This document shows, piece by piece, positions 55,584 to 64,000 of a stretch of 64,000 nucleotides of DNA. How positions within the stretch are numbered: position 1 is the stretch's first letter; each line of letters begins with the position of its first letter. This DNA is from Methanobacterium sp. (GTDB lineage: Archaea; Methanobacteriota; Methanobacteria; Methanobacteriales; Methanobacteriaceae). The position numbers and the translations under genes are program-made. The DNA lies in contig NZ_JBCFBO010000001.1 in assembly GCF_038562635.1 (NCBI RefSeq), positions 310,001 to 374,000 of the forward strand, given 5' to 3'. The notes under the pieces were generated by a model. It did no database searches. It saw only the letters and a program-made list of their open reading frames with translations, and was not told where the DNA came from.

Positions 55584-56528
55584 ATGGAAACAGAAAAAAT
55601 ATTAGTTACAGGTGGAGCTGGATTTATAGGAACTAATCTTGTAAATGAATTAAAAAACAGAGGCCATGAAGTTACCACACTCGATCTATTACATAACGAT
55701 AAAAATGATTATGTAAGGGCAGATGTTAAAAATTACAGGCAACTTGAACGGATTTTTGAAGATAATGACAATTTTAACTATGTTTACCATCTTGCTGCTG
55801 AATACGGCCGTTGGAACGGTGAAAGTCACTATGAAAATCTCTGGGAAACCAATGTTATTGGAACAAAACATATGATCAGATTACAGGAACAATTAGGTTT
55901 TAGAATGATTTTTTTCTCTTCTGCTGAAGTTTATGGTGATTATACAGGGATTATGAGCGAAGATGTAATGGAAAACAACCCCATTAAAGACACGTATCAA
56001 ATGAACGACTATGCAATAACCAAGTGGGCGGGAGAGTTGATGTGCATGAACTCCGCCGCAATGTTTGATACAGAAACCGTTAGAGTAAGACCCGTAAACT
56101 GCTACGGCCCTCATGAACATTTTCATCCATATAAAGGATTTATTCCATTATTTATATACCACGCACTATTTAATAAACCCTATACTGTTTACAAAGGCCA
56201 TAAACGGATAATTGATTATGTGGAAGATACTGTAAGGACATTTGCAAATATTGTAGATAACTTCAAAACTGGAGAAGTTTACAACATAGGCAGTAAACAG
56301 GAATGGGAACACGACATCAAAGAATATTCAGACATTGTTTTAAACGCTGTTGGGCGCGATGACTCAATAGTGACCTATAAAGAAGCCGAGGCATTCACCA
56401 CAAAAGTGAAAACAATTGATTTTTCAAAAGCAATAAACGATCTAAAACATGACCCTAAAGTTTCACCAGAAGATGGTATAAAAAGAACTGTTGACTGGAT
56501 GAAATGGTATTATCGAATAGACCAGTAG
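55584..56528 (+). CDS. NAD-dependent sugar epimerase/dehydratase
   Basis: A 314-aa extended SDR enzyme. 'VTGGAGFIGTNLVNELK' (residues 7-23) binds NAD. 'FFSSAEVYGDYTG' and 'YAITKWAGELMCM' (YxxxK near residue 147) form the active site. ATG 55584 follows a GGAGG site. It points away from the epimerase at 54.3 kb and is followed by array D. Both enzymes share the core fold but differ in their active-site surroundings, so they probably make different sugars. Confidence 0.86.
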   Translation: METEKILVTGGAGFIGTNLVNELKNRGHEVTTLDLLHNDKNDYVRADVKNYRQLERIFEDNDNFNYVYHLAAEYGRWNGESHYENLWETNVIGTKHMIRLQEQLGFRMIFFSSAEVYGDYTGIMSEDVMENNPIKDTYQMNDYAITKWAGELMCMNSAAMFDTETVRVRPVNCYGPHEHFHPYKGFIPLFIYHALFNKPYTVYKGHKRIIDYVEDTVRTFANIVDNFKTGEVYNIGSKQEWEHDIKEYSDIVLNAVGRDDSIVTYKEAEAFTTKVKTIDFSKAINDLKHDPKVSPEDGIKRTVDWMKWYYRIDQ

Positions 56529-57166
56529 AATTGTATTTTAAAATTAATATTAAATAGTATAAATCCAAACCACTCAAAGATATCAATTAACAAATAAATT
56601 TTAATTAAAACCCACATATTTCCTTTTTTTGTATATTACTCAGTTATCAATTTAAAAAATGCTATTTTTCAATTAATAAAATTGCCCCTTAAAATTTATA
56701 TTACTAATCATTATTTTCATAAAACCTAAAGATTTAATAGGAAATAATAATAAAATAATATAGTAAAGTATGAAATTACATACTAACCTAAAATTCATAC
56801 AAACTGAAATGTGTTATTCAGATTAATATAATCCCTCTAAAATCAAAATTTTGATTTTAGGGGCGTGTAAAAACCATTGGTTTTTACAGTTGCGAAACAA
56901 GTTTCGCAAACATGTAAAAAATCTCTGATTTTTTACGGTTGAAAATCATAGATTTTCAAACACCAAAAATTCATAGAATTTTTAGAAAATGCGAAGCATG
57001 CAAAATTAAAAATTTCGCAGGCGTCAAAAACTTTGTTTTTGACAGTATTTTCTAACTCCCAAAAATCGAAGCTTGCAAAAATCTCTGATTTTTGTGCTCC
57101 AAAAATCCTATGGATTTTTGAGAGATTTTTGAGGATTTTGAGCGAGTCAAAAAATGAGTAGATATT
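56529..57166. other. Intergenic region containing array D
   Basis: About 640 bp without a gene. The left 300 bp are plain AT-rich spacer. Positions 56837-57120 are filled with consecutive mini-hairpins, ending 46 bp before the ATG of the next GT2 gene. Confidence 0.65.
56837..57120. repeat. Mini-hairpin array D (largest)
   Basis: At least ten inverted repeats. A 24-bp perfect palindrome lies at 56837-56860. Arms with 2-3 nt loops follow: GTAAAAACC (56867), TTGCGAAAC (56890), GTAAAAAATC (56914), TTGAAAATC (56939), AAAAATTC (56965), ATGC (56989), GCAAAATT (57000, one mismatch), GTCAAAAAC (57023), CAAAAATC (57076) and CAAAAATCC (57100). From 56867 to about 56983 the centres are 22-26 bp apart. 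GCAGGCG before the GTCAAAAAC unit also occurs in the array at 14.7 kb before GACAAATC. Confidence 0.82.
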
Positions 57167-58168
57167 ATGGCAAAAATAACAGCAATATTACCAGCCTATA
57201 ACGAAGAATTATGCATAAGCAGTGTAATTCTCTGTTCTAAAAAATATGTAGATAAAGTAATTGTTGTTGATGACGGCAGTATAGATAATACTGCAAATAT
57301 AGCTAAACTAGCAGGAGCCCAAGTAATAATCCATTCATCTAATAAAGGTAAAGGAGCAGCATTAAAAACAGGTTTTGAAGCTGCAAAAGAGTCAGAAATC
57401 ATAGTAACTTTAGACGCAGATGGGCAACATAACCCCAAAGAAATACCAAAACTAATAAACCCAATAATAAATGGGGAAGCAGATATAGTAAACGGCAGCA
57501 GATATATTAACGGAAATAAAAAGGATACGCCATCCTACAGACGTATTGGACAGTCGATACTTGATAAAATTTCTAATTTAAGCAGTGGGCTTAATATTAC
57601 CGATAGTCAAAGTGGTTTTAGGGCATTTGCAAGATATACCATACCTGCTTTCAGGTTTAGCTGCACTGGTTTTAGTATCGAGAGTGAAATGTTAACAGAT
57701 GCCTCAAATGTTGGGCTGAGGGTCAAAGAAGTCGAAATAGGAGTTAGATATGATATCGATAGTTCTACAAAAAACCCAGTGAGCCACGGTGTAGGTGTTT
57801 TAATTAAAATTATAAATGATTTACAGTTCCAAAGGCCCCTGTTTTACTTTGCGTTACCAGGCACCATAGTTACTTTAGCCGGTGTAATTTTATGTCTCAT
57901 GTTTTTTGGAGATTATATGATGACATCATCCACTAATATTGCAAGCAACATTGCACCTTCAGCATCTTACAGCCTAGTTCCCACAATCCTTGCGATAATG
58001 ATGACATTAATCGGCGGATTTTTAGTATTAACCGGTATCCTTTTAGATTCAATGGGAAAAATGATAGATCGCATTTTAATTAGATCTCAAAATGGGGCCA
58101 ATATTTCTAAATCTGCAGAATATATAAAATTTAATAAAACAAAAGACACGGAAATGAAGGGCAAATAA
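57167..58168 (+). CDS. GT2 glycosyltransferase with C-terminal membrane segments (DPM-like)
   Basis: A 333-aa enzyme. 'ITAILPAYNEELCISSVILC' opens the GT-A fold, 'VIVVDDGSIDNT' follows, and 'VTLDADGQHNPKE' holds the DxD near residue 85. 'ITDSQSGFRAFARY' is typical of dolichyl-phosphate hexose synthases. Two membrane segments near residues 224-245 and 275-300 anchor it. It should make a polyprenyl-phosphate sugar, like the soluble version at 17.3 kb. It lies directly downstream of hairpin array D, whose transcript could form its leader. Confidence 0.88.
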   Translation: MAKITAILPAYNEELCISSVILCSKKYVDKVIVVDDGSIDNTANIAKLAGAQVIIHSSNKGKGAALKTGFEAAKESEIIVTLDADGQHNPKEIPKLINPIINGEADIVNGSRYINGNKKDTPSYRRIGQSILDKISNLSSGLNITDSQSGFRAFARYTIPAFRFSCTGFSIESEMLTDASNVGLRVKEVEIGVRYDIDSSTKNPVSHGVGVLIKIINDLQFQRPLFYFALPGTIVTLAGVILCLMFFGDYMMTSSTNIASNIAPSASYSLVPTILAIMMTLIGGFLVLTGILLDSMGKMIDRILIRSQNGANISKSAEYIKFNKTKDTEMKGK

Positions 58169-58497
58169 GATTAAATTCATTATTAAAAATATATATTATT
58201 TAAAAATATCTCCATTAATTAAATTAAGCTATTTATTTGTTAAATATATCCTTTTAATTTATTAATTAATTTTTCTGGCTTTGTAGGAAATTAAAAACTT
58301 AATAAGTATTAATTTATATTACTATTTGATATTAGTACAAGTTTAGTACAAAAGTTGGTTAATAATAATTTTAAATTCATTAAATCATAATAAATTGTTC
58401 CAAAATCACCTTAAAATACTAGCTTGTTAGTAAGTAAACACTAAAGTATATAAAGTTATAATAATAAATAGTATTACTGTAATAACGGAGGTGTTAT
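58169..58497. other. Intergenic promoter region
   Basis: About 330 bp. The useful element is a TATA-like TATATAAA at 58447-58454, followed by GGAGGTG (58487-58493) four bases before the next ATG. No gene or repeat is seen in the rest. Confidence 0.5.
58447..58454 (+). promoter_or_regulatory. TATA box of the small membrane-protein unit
   Basis: TATATAAA about 44 bp before the ATG at 58498, giving a short leader of about 20 nt that contains the strong GGAGGTG site. Spacing fits the archaeal norm (TATA centre about 26 bp before the transcription start). Confidence 0.5.
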
Positions 58498-58734
58498 ATG
58501 ATATCTACCGTAACAGCCACAACGACCATAGTAGCTATGACTCAAGTCATGACTTACAGCATAATAGCAGTAATTGCACTCTTAACAATTCTAACCCTAA
58601 AAGAAATCCTAAATACAGAATCCAGTAAAAATAAACGCATAAGATCATTTGTTGAAGGAACAAATGTTGCAATAGTTCCACTGCTTTTAGTATTTGTATC
58701 CATTGTAGGCTACAAAGTGGTGACGGTCATTTAG
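58498..58734 (+). CDS. Small two-helix membrane protein
   Basis: A 78-aa protein with two membrane segments (about residues 16-38 and 56-75). A short charged cytoplasmic loop ('KEILNTESSKNKRIRSFVEG') joins them. I do not recognise a named family. It is translated from a strong GGAGGTG and is followed by the secreted protein gene after 12 bp. The pair forms one operon ended by the terminator near 59580. Confidence 0.72.
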   Translation: MISTVTATTTIVAMTQVMTYSIIAVIALLTILTLKEILNTESSKNKRIRSFVEGTNVAIVPLLLVFVSIVGYKVVTVI

Positions 58735-58746
58735 GAGGTATCTTGT

Positions 58747-59451
58747 ATGGAAAAAAAAATAGGACTAACCATTATGGTGATGGTTATAGTAGTGATGGGA
58801 GGACTTGTATATGCAAGTATTCCCCAAACTGGAACCCAACAAAATACCGTCGTACCCTCTGGAGCCACAAGCGTTGCATTTGAAAACCATGGGAACTCAT
58901 GGAAACATGTTGTCGCAGCCTTTGATATAACTGATGTAGATGGATCCGTAAAAAAGATATTTGCTGATCTATGGATTAAACCACAGAGCACTGCAACTGT
59001 TGATCTAAGCAGCCTTGCAGGTCTAAATAACCAACCGCTCCCACAAGGAACTAATGTAAATTTAAAAACATACACTGCTCCTAATGTACCTACATCTCAG
59101 GTCCCACAGGATGTAACAGATAACAAAGTGACCGCAACCGCAGATCCATCTCAGGGTGGAAAATATTTAGCAGCACTTACACCAAGTACCAGTGCAGCCG
59201 ATCCAGTTGTTGTTACACCAAGAAACACAGTAATAGTCAATGATACAGCATTCAGCATAACTACGGGTGGAGGAGTCTCATTGAGTGGAACAGCAGCAGT
59301 ACCACTTTGTGCAAATGCTGGAGGAGCAAGTGCTCAAGCACCTACAAACGGCACAGCTGTCGCAACCACGCCGGGAGTAACCGCTTTAGCGCCGCTAAAT
59401 GGGCCTGTTATTGCAAGTACTCCTAGATTACGCATAGTACTACCACTTTAA
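58747..59451 (+). CDS. Secreted Ala/Thr/Pro-rich protein
   Basis: A 234-aa protein with an N-terminal signal or anchor (residues 4-25). A compact region follows ('VAFENHGNSWKHVVAAFDITD' to 'NVNLKTYTAPN'), then a long low-complexity tail rich in Ala, Thr, Pro and Val. The central domain has beta-strand character but I do not recognise the fold. The tail resembles surface-exposed linker sequence. GGAGGT before the ATG supports expression. It is encoded with the small membrane protein upstream. Confidence 0.7.
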   Translation: MEKKIGLTIMVMVIVVMGGLVYASIPQTGTQQNTVVPSGATSVAFENHGNSWKHVVAAFDITDVDGSVKKIFADLWIKPQSTATVDLSSLAGLNNQPLPQGTNVNLKTYTAPNVPTSQVPQDVTDNKVTATADPSQGGKYLAALTPSTSAADPVVVTPRNTVIVNDTAFSITTGGGVSLSGTAAVPLCANAGGASAQAPTNGTAVATTPGVTALAPLNGPVIASTPRLRIVLPL

Positions 59452-59558
59452 AGCCAGAAATACGGATTTGACGCAAAAACATATGGAAATGTCGAAAATA
59501 GAATAATCAAAAAATAGTTTTTACCAAACTTCAGTTTGAGTACCAATAAAGTTTTGTA

Positions 59559-59589
59559 GCCCCAACTATTATGTTTGGGGCGTTTTTTT
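59559..59589 (+). terminator. Hairpin-T-tract terminator
   Basis: GCCCCAA (59559-59565) pairs with TTTGGGGC (59574-59581) across an 8-nt loop, followed by G and seven T (59583-59589). This is the clearest bacterial-style terminator in the window and closes the two-gene unit at 58.5-59.5 kb. Confidence 0.8.
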
Positions 59590-59631
59590 ATTCGATAGAA
59601 AATTTAATTAAATTAATGGATCTGTGATATC

Positions 59632-60237
59632 ATGAACCCCAAAGTATACATACTTATTGCTGCTTTTATATCTGGATTTTTAATTTTAGGGTTTGGAATC
59701 AATACCCTCGAAAGTATGTTATTTGACCAAATACCGTATAATTACACATCTTACATTTCAATGCCCCCTAATCATCCTAATGAATCTCCTATAGGTGGCT
59801 ATTATAAAATATATGGAAAAGGACGTGATTTTAATTTCTGTATAGTCCTTCCAGGAGCTGAAAATCAGGAAAGTCCCCTTGATTACACCGCAGACGGGCT
59901 TAACGGTACTGGAAAAATAAATGAAATAAATATAACCTATGGTACTATTATATCACTTTTATCAGGTGATTTTAAAAATGCACTTTTCAACACAAAAATC
60001 AATGGTAATTATAGCATGGCATGTGCTGCATGGACTGGTTACGGTAATTTCACAAATACTGGCCAAAATTTCATTGGTAACTTTAAAATAAATGGAGTAA
60101 AAACGGATTGGGAAGGAACATTCAACTTAGTCCCAGAAAGCAACAAAATTGTACTAAAAGCAGACTACATATGGTATCATCATGCTAACAAAAACGACGG
60201 CAGCATTAGAAAAGTTAAAAAGATATATTACATGTAA
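59632..60237 (+). CDS. Membrane-anchored extracytoplasmic hypothetical protein
   Basis: A 201-aa protein with one N-terminal membrane segment (about residues 6-26). The remaining domain is rich in Gly, Asn, Tyr and Thr ('YTADGLNGTGKINEINITYG', 'GNFTNTGQNFIGNFKINGVK'), with several N-glycosylation sequons. The repeated Asn-Gly-Phe pattern suggests a beta-sandwich or barrel-like fold. I do not recognise the family. It converges on the CPBP protease gene. Confidence 0.65.
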   Translation: MNPKVYILIAAFISGFLILGFGINTLESMLFDQIPYNYTSYISMPPNHPNESPIGGYYKIYGKGRDFNFCIVLPGAENQESPLDYTADGLNGTGKINEINITYGTIISLLSGDFKNALFNTKINGNYSMACAAWTGYGNFTNTGQNFIGNFKINGVKTDWEGTFNLVPESNKIVLKADYIWYHHANKNDGSIRKVKKIYYM

Positions 60238-60280
60238 ATACATTGTATTTACACATTTAACTAGAAATTTAACTTCATCA

Positions 60281-61264
60281 TCACAGAATCGAATTTATGT
60301 ATGGTATTAAAATTGGAAATATAAAAGGCATTACCAAGAATAAAAACGAGTTAGAAATTCCGTGTGAAAGTGTAATCCCAAATAGGCTTCCTGTTTTCTG
60401 GAATGTATAACCATAGAATAGAGCTACACTGAACACAAACAGAAGATCCAAAGCTGAATTCCAGCCTATGTGAAGGGCAGTAAAGAGTATTGAAACATAC
60501 AACAATCCCCATAATCTTCCAAGTATTTTTTCTGCATTTTTTTGAAGTATCCCTCGAAACAGCAGTTCTTCTGCAAACCCTGTAGATATTATAAGGATTA
60601 TACTTGCAAATAGAACTGTTTCTGCAGAAAATGTAGAGACTAATGGCTGTGGCTTCAATATTAAATATTCAGTGAACCCTAAAACAACCCCACTTAAAGC
60701 AATTGTTAGTTGAAGCGGAATGTTACCTAAAATCAGCCCTACCTTTTTCCGGGTAAGCTTTTGAGATCTCATGAGTACAAATGATGCGGCAAACAATGGA
60801 ACTGCTATTACAGGGAACCAATAAAGCTCATTTACCTGCATAAGAGGTATTGTAAGTCCTATTATCCTTATCATTGGCAAAATCATCATAGAACGAAGGA
60901 GATAAGAAAAATTAAGGGATTTGGTAAGAGAAGAATTAATTAAAAGAGCAAAAAGGACAAGAGTATGTATTATTAGACCGTATTCCACGTTGTAATGTGC
61001 AGTTACAATTTCTGCAGTTACAATAGCTATCAAATATGTAATAAGTATCAATATATTTTTCCTAAATGACTCAAATCGCACCCGTTTGTCCTCAATGTTG
61101 GTGATCACCTTTTTAACCCGGATCTCTCTTTCATAGTTCTCAATATCAAACATTTTAAGGTTTTTTTTGTAATTTAAATGCTTTTCTCTTTTTTTTGAAC
61201 CAGAGGGGAACATTTTTATATCAAATAACGTTTTTGATTCTTTTTTATCCATCGATTCACCCAT
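60281..61264 (-). CDS. CPBP family intramembrane metalloprotease (CAAX protease-like)
   Basis: A 327-aa integral membrane protein with about eight hydrophobic segments after a charged N-terminal ~65 residues. The catalytic motifs are EELLFRGIL (EExxxR, near residue 235), FTALHIGWN (near 262) and TLSHGISNS (near 300). These are the three conserved boxes of Rce1/CPBP proteases, which cut prenylated or bacteriocin-like substrates, or act in immunity. The natural substrate here is unknown. It is transcribed alone on the minus strand. Confidence 0.86.
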   Translation of the reverse strand: MGESMDKKESKTLFDIKMFPSGSKKREKHLNYKKNLKMFDIENYEREIRVKKVITNIEDKRVRFESFRKNILILITYLIAIVTAEIVTAHYNVEYGLIIHTLVLFALLINSSLTKSLNFSYLLRSMMILPMIRIIGLTIPLMQVNELYWFPVIAVPLFAASFVLMRSQKLTRKKVGLILGNIPLQLTIALSGVVLGFTEYLILKPQPLVSTFSAETVLFASIILIISTGFAEELLFRGILQKNAEKILGRLWGLLYVSILFTALHIGWNSALDLLFVFSVALFYGYTFQKTGSLFGITLSHGISNSFLFLVMPFIFPILIPYINSIL

Positions 61265-61864
61265 CTACTAATAATACTTTTATTATATTTATAATTACCA
61301 ATTATATAAAATTTACCTTAAAAGTATTATTTAATAATGAGATTATACAAAATTCTGTCAAAATTTTAAATTTTGAATATTTATAAACTAGTTTTTTTTC
61401 AATTTTCCTAAGATTAGAGATATTCAAATTGTCGGTACTCAAAAATAAATTAGAATATTAAATTTTTACTTAAAATCAAATGTTAAAAGAAACATATATT
61501 GATACATACGTTATTTTAAACAGATTTTTACTTAATTTTGGATCTTCAAGAAACTTTTGTACTTATTAAATTTCTTAGAAGTTTAAAATAATAAAAAATT
61601 AATTTCGATTTCTTTTATAGATTTTTAGAAATAATATTCATTTTTCAACATGTTTTTTATTAAAAACACCCTATTTTTGAAATATTAAAAAGTTATTATA
61701 ATTACTCTACAAAATTTTGGATAATAAAAAATTTATATAGTTTAATATACTAATAATATAATAATAATTTAATATATTAAACATAATAACATACTTATAA
61801 AATTCTAAGAAGTTATTATGTATTAATAATAAAAAATTAGGACTTATGGAAGTCTGGTGATTTA
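61265..61864. other. Long AT-rich divergent region
   Basis: About 600 bp between the CPBP protease and the nucleotide-sugar dehydrogenase. A TTTATATA element lies at 61732-61739, implying a leader of roughly 100 nt before ATG 61865. An inverted repeat TCAAAAT/ATTTTGA is at 61359-61377. No gene is supported. Confidence 0.5.
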
Positions 61865-63244
61865 ATGAACTGGATAAATAGCTTAAAATTGAAAATTAGA
61901 AATAATTCAGCAGTTGTTGGTATAGTAGGGCTAGGATATGTAGGATTACCCCTTGCAGTTACATTTTCAAAAAAATTCAATGTTATAGCATATAATAAGA
62001 ACAAAAAGAAGACAGAATTATTAAAAAACGGAAAATCCTATATAGAAGATGTTAAAAACACTGAAATCAATTTAAAAAATTTATATCCAACAAACAATTA
62101 TGAAGATCTAAAAAATGCGGATTTTATCATTATTGCAGTTCCAACGCCGTTAAATAAAGATAAAAGCCCTGATTTATCTTATATAAAACGGGCAGGTGAA
62201 GAAGTTGGAAAAATACTTAAAAAAGGACAATTTGTAGTCTTAAAAAGCACCACCTATCCTGGAACTACAGAAGACTTTTTATGTCCCATTCTTGAGGAAG
62301 AAAGTAATTTAAATGTTACAACCGATTTTGGAATAGCCTATTCTCCAGAAAGAGTAGATCCTGGAAATAAAGAATATAAAATCGAGAATACACCAAATGT
62401 AGTTGGTGGTTTAACTCCAGAATTTACTGAAATCTGTTCAATGTTATTTGAAGGCCTCACTGGCGATATTATTAAAGTAGAAAATTGTAAAACAGCTGAA
62501 GCAGTAAAAATGATTGAGAACATTTATAGAAATGTTAATATTGCCCTAGTTAACGAACTAGCACTAATTTTTGAAAAAATGGAAATTGACATCTGGGAAA
62601 CTATTGAAGCTGCCAAGACCAAACCATATGGTTTTACACCTTTTTATCCAGGTCCTGGAGTTGGCGGACACTGTATACCTCTTGATCCTTATTATCTTTC
62701 ATATAGAGCAAAGCAGTTCGGCATCATTCCAAGATTTATAGAAACAGCCGGAGAAATCAATGATTTCATGCCCATACATACCATAAACTTAGCAAAAAAA
62801 GCACTTGAAAAATCAGGAAAAAAAATTAGAGATTCTAATGTATTAATCTTGGGTTTAGCCTACAAAGCAAATATTAGTGATACACGAGAATCTCCAGCAA
62901 TTCAAATTATTGAAGAACTCGTTGAGATCGGAGCAAAATTTAAGGTCTATGATCCCCATTCAAATTCAATAAAAACCCGATTTGGAAATTATTATTCAGA
63001 AAATAACTTTAAAGAGAGCTTAAAATGGGCTGATTGTATTATAGTAGTAACTGATCATGAAGAATTTAAACAGAATGGAGAATTACTAAACGTTATTAAA
63101 GGTCAGCAGACCATAATTGTCGATACACGAAATATATTAGATTCAATCAAAGAACAGCAAATGTCACTTGTTAATACAACGAATATAATTGATTCAAATA
63201 TTGAAAATATTCCATCAGAGAATCCATATTACATAAAATTATAA
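61865..63244 (+). CDS. UDP-sugar dehydrogenase (WecC/WbpA family)
   Basis: A 459-aa NAD-dependent dehydrogenase that oxidises a UDP-HexNAc to the uronic acid. 'VGIVGLGYVGLPLAVTFSKK' is the NAD loop (about residues 18-37) and 'ILGLAYKANISDTRESPAI' belongs to the C-terminal domain. 'GPGVGGHCIPLDPYYLSYRA' holds the catalytic cysteine near residue 265. The last ~45 residues repeat a motif: 'TIIVDTRNILDSIKEQQ' and 'SLVNTTNIIDSNIEN' look like tandem copies, so the tail was extended by a small duplication. It heads an operon with a WbpB-like gene, 37 bp later. Confidence 0.9.
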   Translation: MNWINSLKLKIRNNSAVVGIVGLGYVGLPLAVTFSKKFNVIAYNKNKKKTELLKNGKSYIEDVKNTEINLKNLYPTNNYEDLKNADFIIIAVPTPLNKDKSPDLSYIKRAGEEVGKILKKGQFVVLKSTTYPGTTEDFLCPILEEESNLNVTTDFGIAYSPERVDPGNKEYKIENTPNVVGGLTPEFTEICSMLFEGLTGDIIKVENCKTAEAVKMIENIYRNVNIALVNELALIFEKMEIDIWETIEAAKTKPYGFTPFYPGPGVGGHCIPLDPYYLSYRAKQFGIIPRFIETAGEINDFMPIHTINLAKKALEKSGKKIRDSNVLILGLAYKANISDTRESPAIQIIEELVEIGAKFKVYDPHSNSIKTRFGNYYSENNFKESLKWADCIIVVTDHEEFKQNGELLNVIKGQQTIIVDTRNILDSIKEQQMSLVNTTNIIDSNIENIPSENPYYIKL

Positions 63245-63281
63245 TTGTAAATTTTTTATTCAATCTAAAAAGAGGATTAAA

Positions 63282-64000
63282 ATGGTAAAAAACATAGCAA
63301 TTATTGGAAGTGGCTACTGGGGTAAAAATTTAGTTAGGAATTTCTCTGAACTTGGTGTCCTTAAAACAATTTGCGATTTGAATAAAAATGTATTAAATGA
63401 TTTTAAAAAACAGTACCCAGAAGTTCATATTACAACTTCTTTTCAGGAAGTTTTAGAAGATCAAGATATAAAGGGAATTGTAGTTTCTACTCCCGCAGTT
63501 TTACATTATAAAATGGTAAAAGAAGCTTTAAGTTATGGAAAAGATGTATTTGTAGAAAAACCACTTTCTCTAAATGTACATGAAGGTAAAGAACTGGTTA
63601 AAACTGCAGAAAATAAAGGCAATATCCTGATGGTTGGACATATTCTACAGTACCACCCCGCCGTCCTTAAACTTTATGAAATGATAAAAAACGGAGAATT
63701 GGGCAAAATTCAGTATATCTATTCCAATCGTTTGAACTTAGGTAAATTCAGGACAGAAGAAAACATATTATGGAGTTTTGCGCCCCATGATATTTCTGTA
63801 ATCTTAATGTTTTTAAATGAAATGCCTAAAAGTTTAACATCACATGCAGGTGCTTATCTAAGTAAAGATATAGCAGACGTTACTTTTACCACCATGGAAT
63901 TTCACAGCGGTGTAAAAGCCCATATTTTTGTAAGCTGGCTCCATCCATATAAAGAACAGAAACTTGTGGTAGTTGGCAGCAAGAAGATGGCTGTATTTAA
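63282..64000 (+). CDS. Gfo/Idh/MocA-type UDP-sugar oxidoreductase, partial (WbpB/WlbA-like)
   Basis: The gene starts at ATG 63282 (AGAGGA eight bases upstream) and runs off the window; about 239 codons are visible. The NAD domain begins 'IAIIGSGYWGKNLVRNFSE'. 'DVFVEKPLSLNVHEGKEL' has the EKP motif of the family, and 'SFAPHDISVILMFL' carries the active-site His. Homologs oxidise the 3-OH of UDP-GlcNAcA in the pathway to 2,3-diacetamido sugars. With WbpA-like upstream, aminotransferase and acetyltransferase genes are expected beyond the window. Confidence 0.85.
   Translation, partial: MVKNIAIIGSGYWGKNLVRNFSELGVLKTICDLNKNVLNDFKKQYPEVHITTSFQEVLEDQDIKGIVVSTPAVLHYKMVKEALSYGKDVFVEKPLSLNVHEGKELVKTAENKGNILMVGHILQYHPAVLKLYEMIKNGELGKIQYIYSNRLNLGKFRTEENILWSFAPHDISVILMFLNEMPKSLTSHAGAYLSKDIADVTFTTMEFHSGVKAHIFVSWLHPYKEQKLVVVGSKKMAVF

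Overview
The window comes from an AT-rich methanogenic archaeon, most likely a Methanobacterium-type member of the Methanobacteriales. This rests on archaeal SecD/SecF, an archaeosine-type tRNA-guanine transglycosylase (TgtA), the methanofuran enzyme MfnB, a UBA-containing archaeal NAC, TATA/BRE promoters, and a secreted C71-like pseudomurein endopeptidase (pseudomurein is the wall polymer of this order). Everything is read from sequence; no database search was run.

Layout. 0.4-3.0 kb: a minus-strand flavodoxin-secF-secD operon. 3.2-8.6 kb: arginine genes argC, argB and argJ on the minus strand, interrupted by a plus-strand pseudomurein peptidase gene. 9.1-14.5 kb: a minus-strand operon tgtA > NAC > phosphoesterase > NYN-domain RNase > membrane-anchored nucleotide-cyclase-like protein. 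15.0-17.2 kb: an MnmC-like methyltransferase and a flavin reductase. 17.3-25.7 kb: a first block of surface-glycan genes (GT2/DUF2304/GT4, a flippase, more glycosyltransferases). 25.9-31.6 kb: metabolic genes (CCG iron-sulfur protein, LUD/ferredoxin protein, mfnB, guaB, mobA). 31.9-56.5 kb: a second, larger glycan block with a second flippase, FkbM and other methyltransferases, many glycosyltransferases, NAD-dependent epimerases, a pyruvyltransferase-family protein, a GNAT protein, a deacetylase, a BNR propeller, a large DUF2206-like membrane protein and one decayed GT2 pseudogene. 57.2-64.0 kb: a DPM-like glycosyltransferase, a two-gene small membrane/secreted unit closed by a clear terminator, a CPBP protease, and the start of a WbpA/WbpB-like nucleotide-sugar operon that runs off the window.

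The glycan genes form a plausible assembly line: epimerases and dehydrogenases make nucleotide sugars, GT2/GT4 enzymes build the chain, methyl-, acetyl- and pyruvyl-type enzymes decorate it, two Wzx-like flippases export lipid-linked units, and the DUF2206-like protein may act on the outer face.

The least explained structure is a family of intergenic mini-hairpin arrays (near 11-77, 6024-6092 and on to 6185, 14697-14900, 56837-57120). Each consists of consecutive, mutually different inverted repeats, with stems of about 7-12 bp and usually 3-nt loops. They are centred about every 25 bp, and short spacers are conserved between arrays. Two arrays lie next to duplicated fragments of a neighbouring gene. 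Two genes also look as if they start at ATT behind a strong Shine-Dalgarno site.
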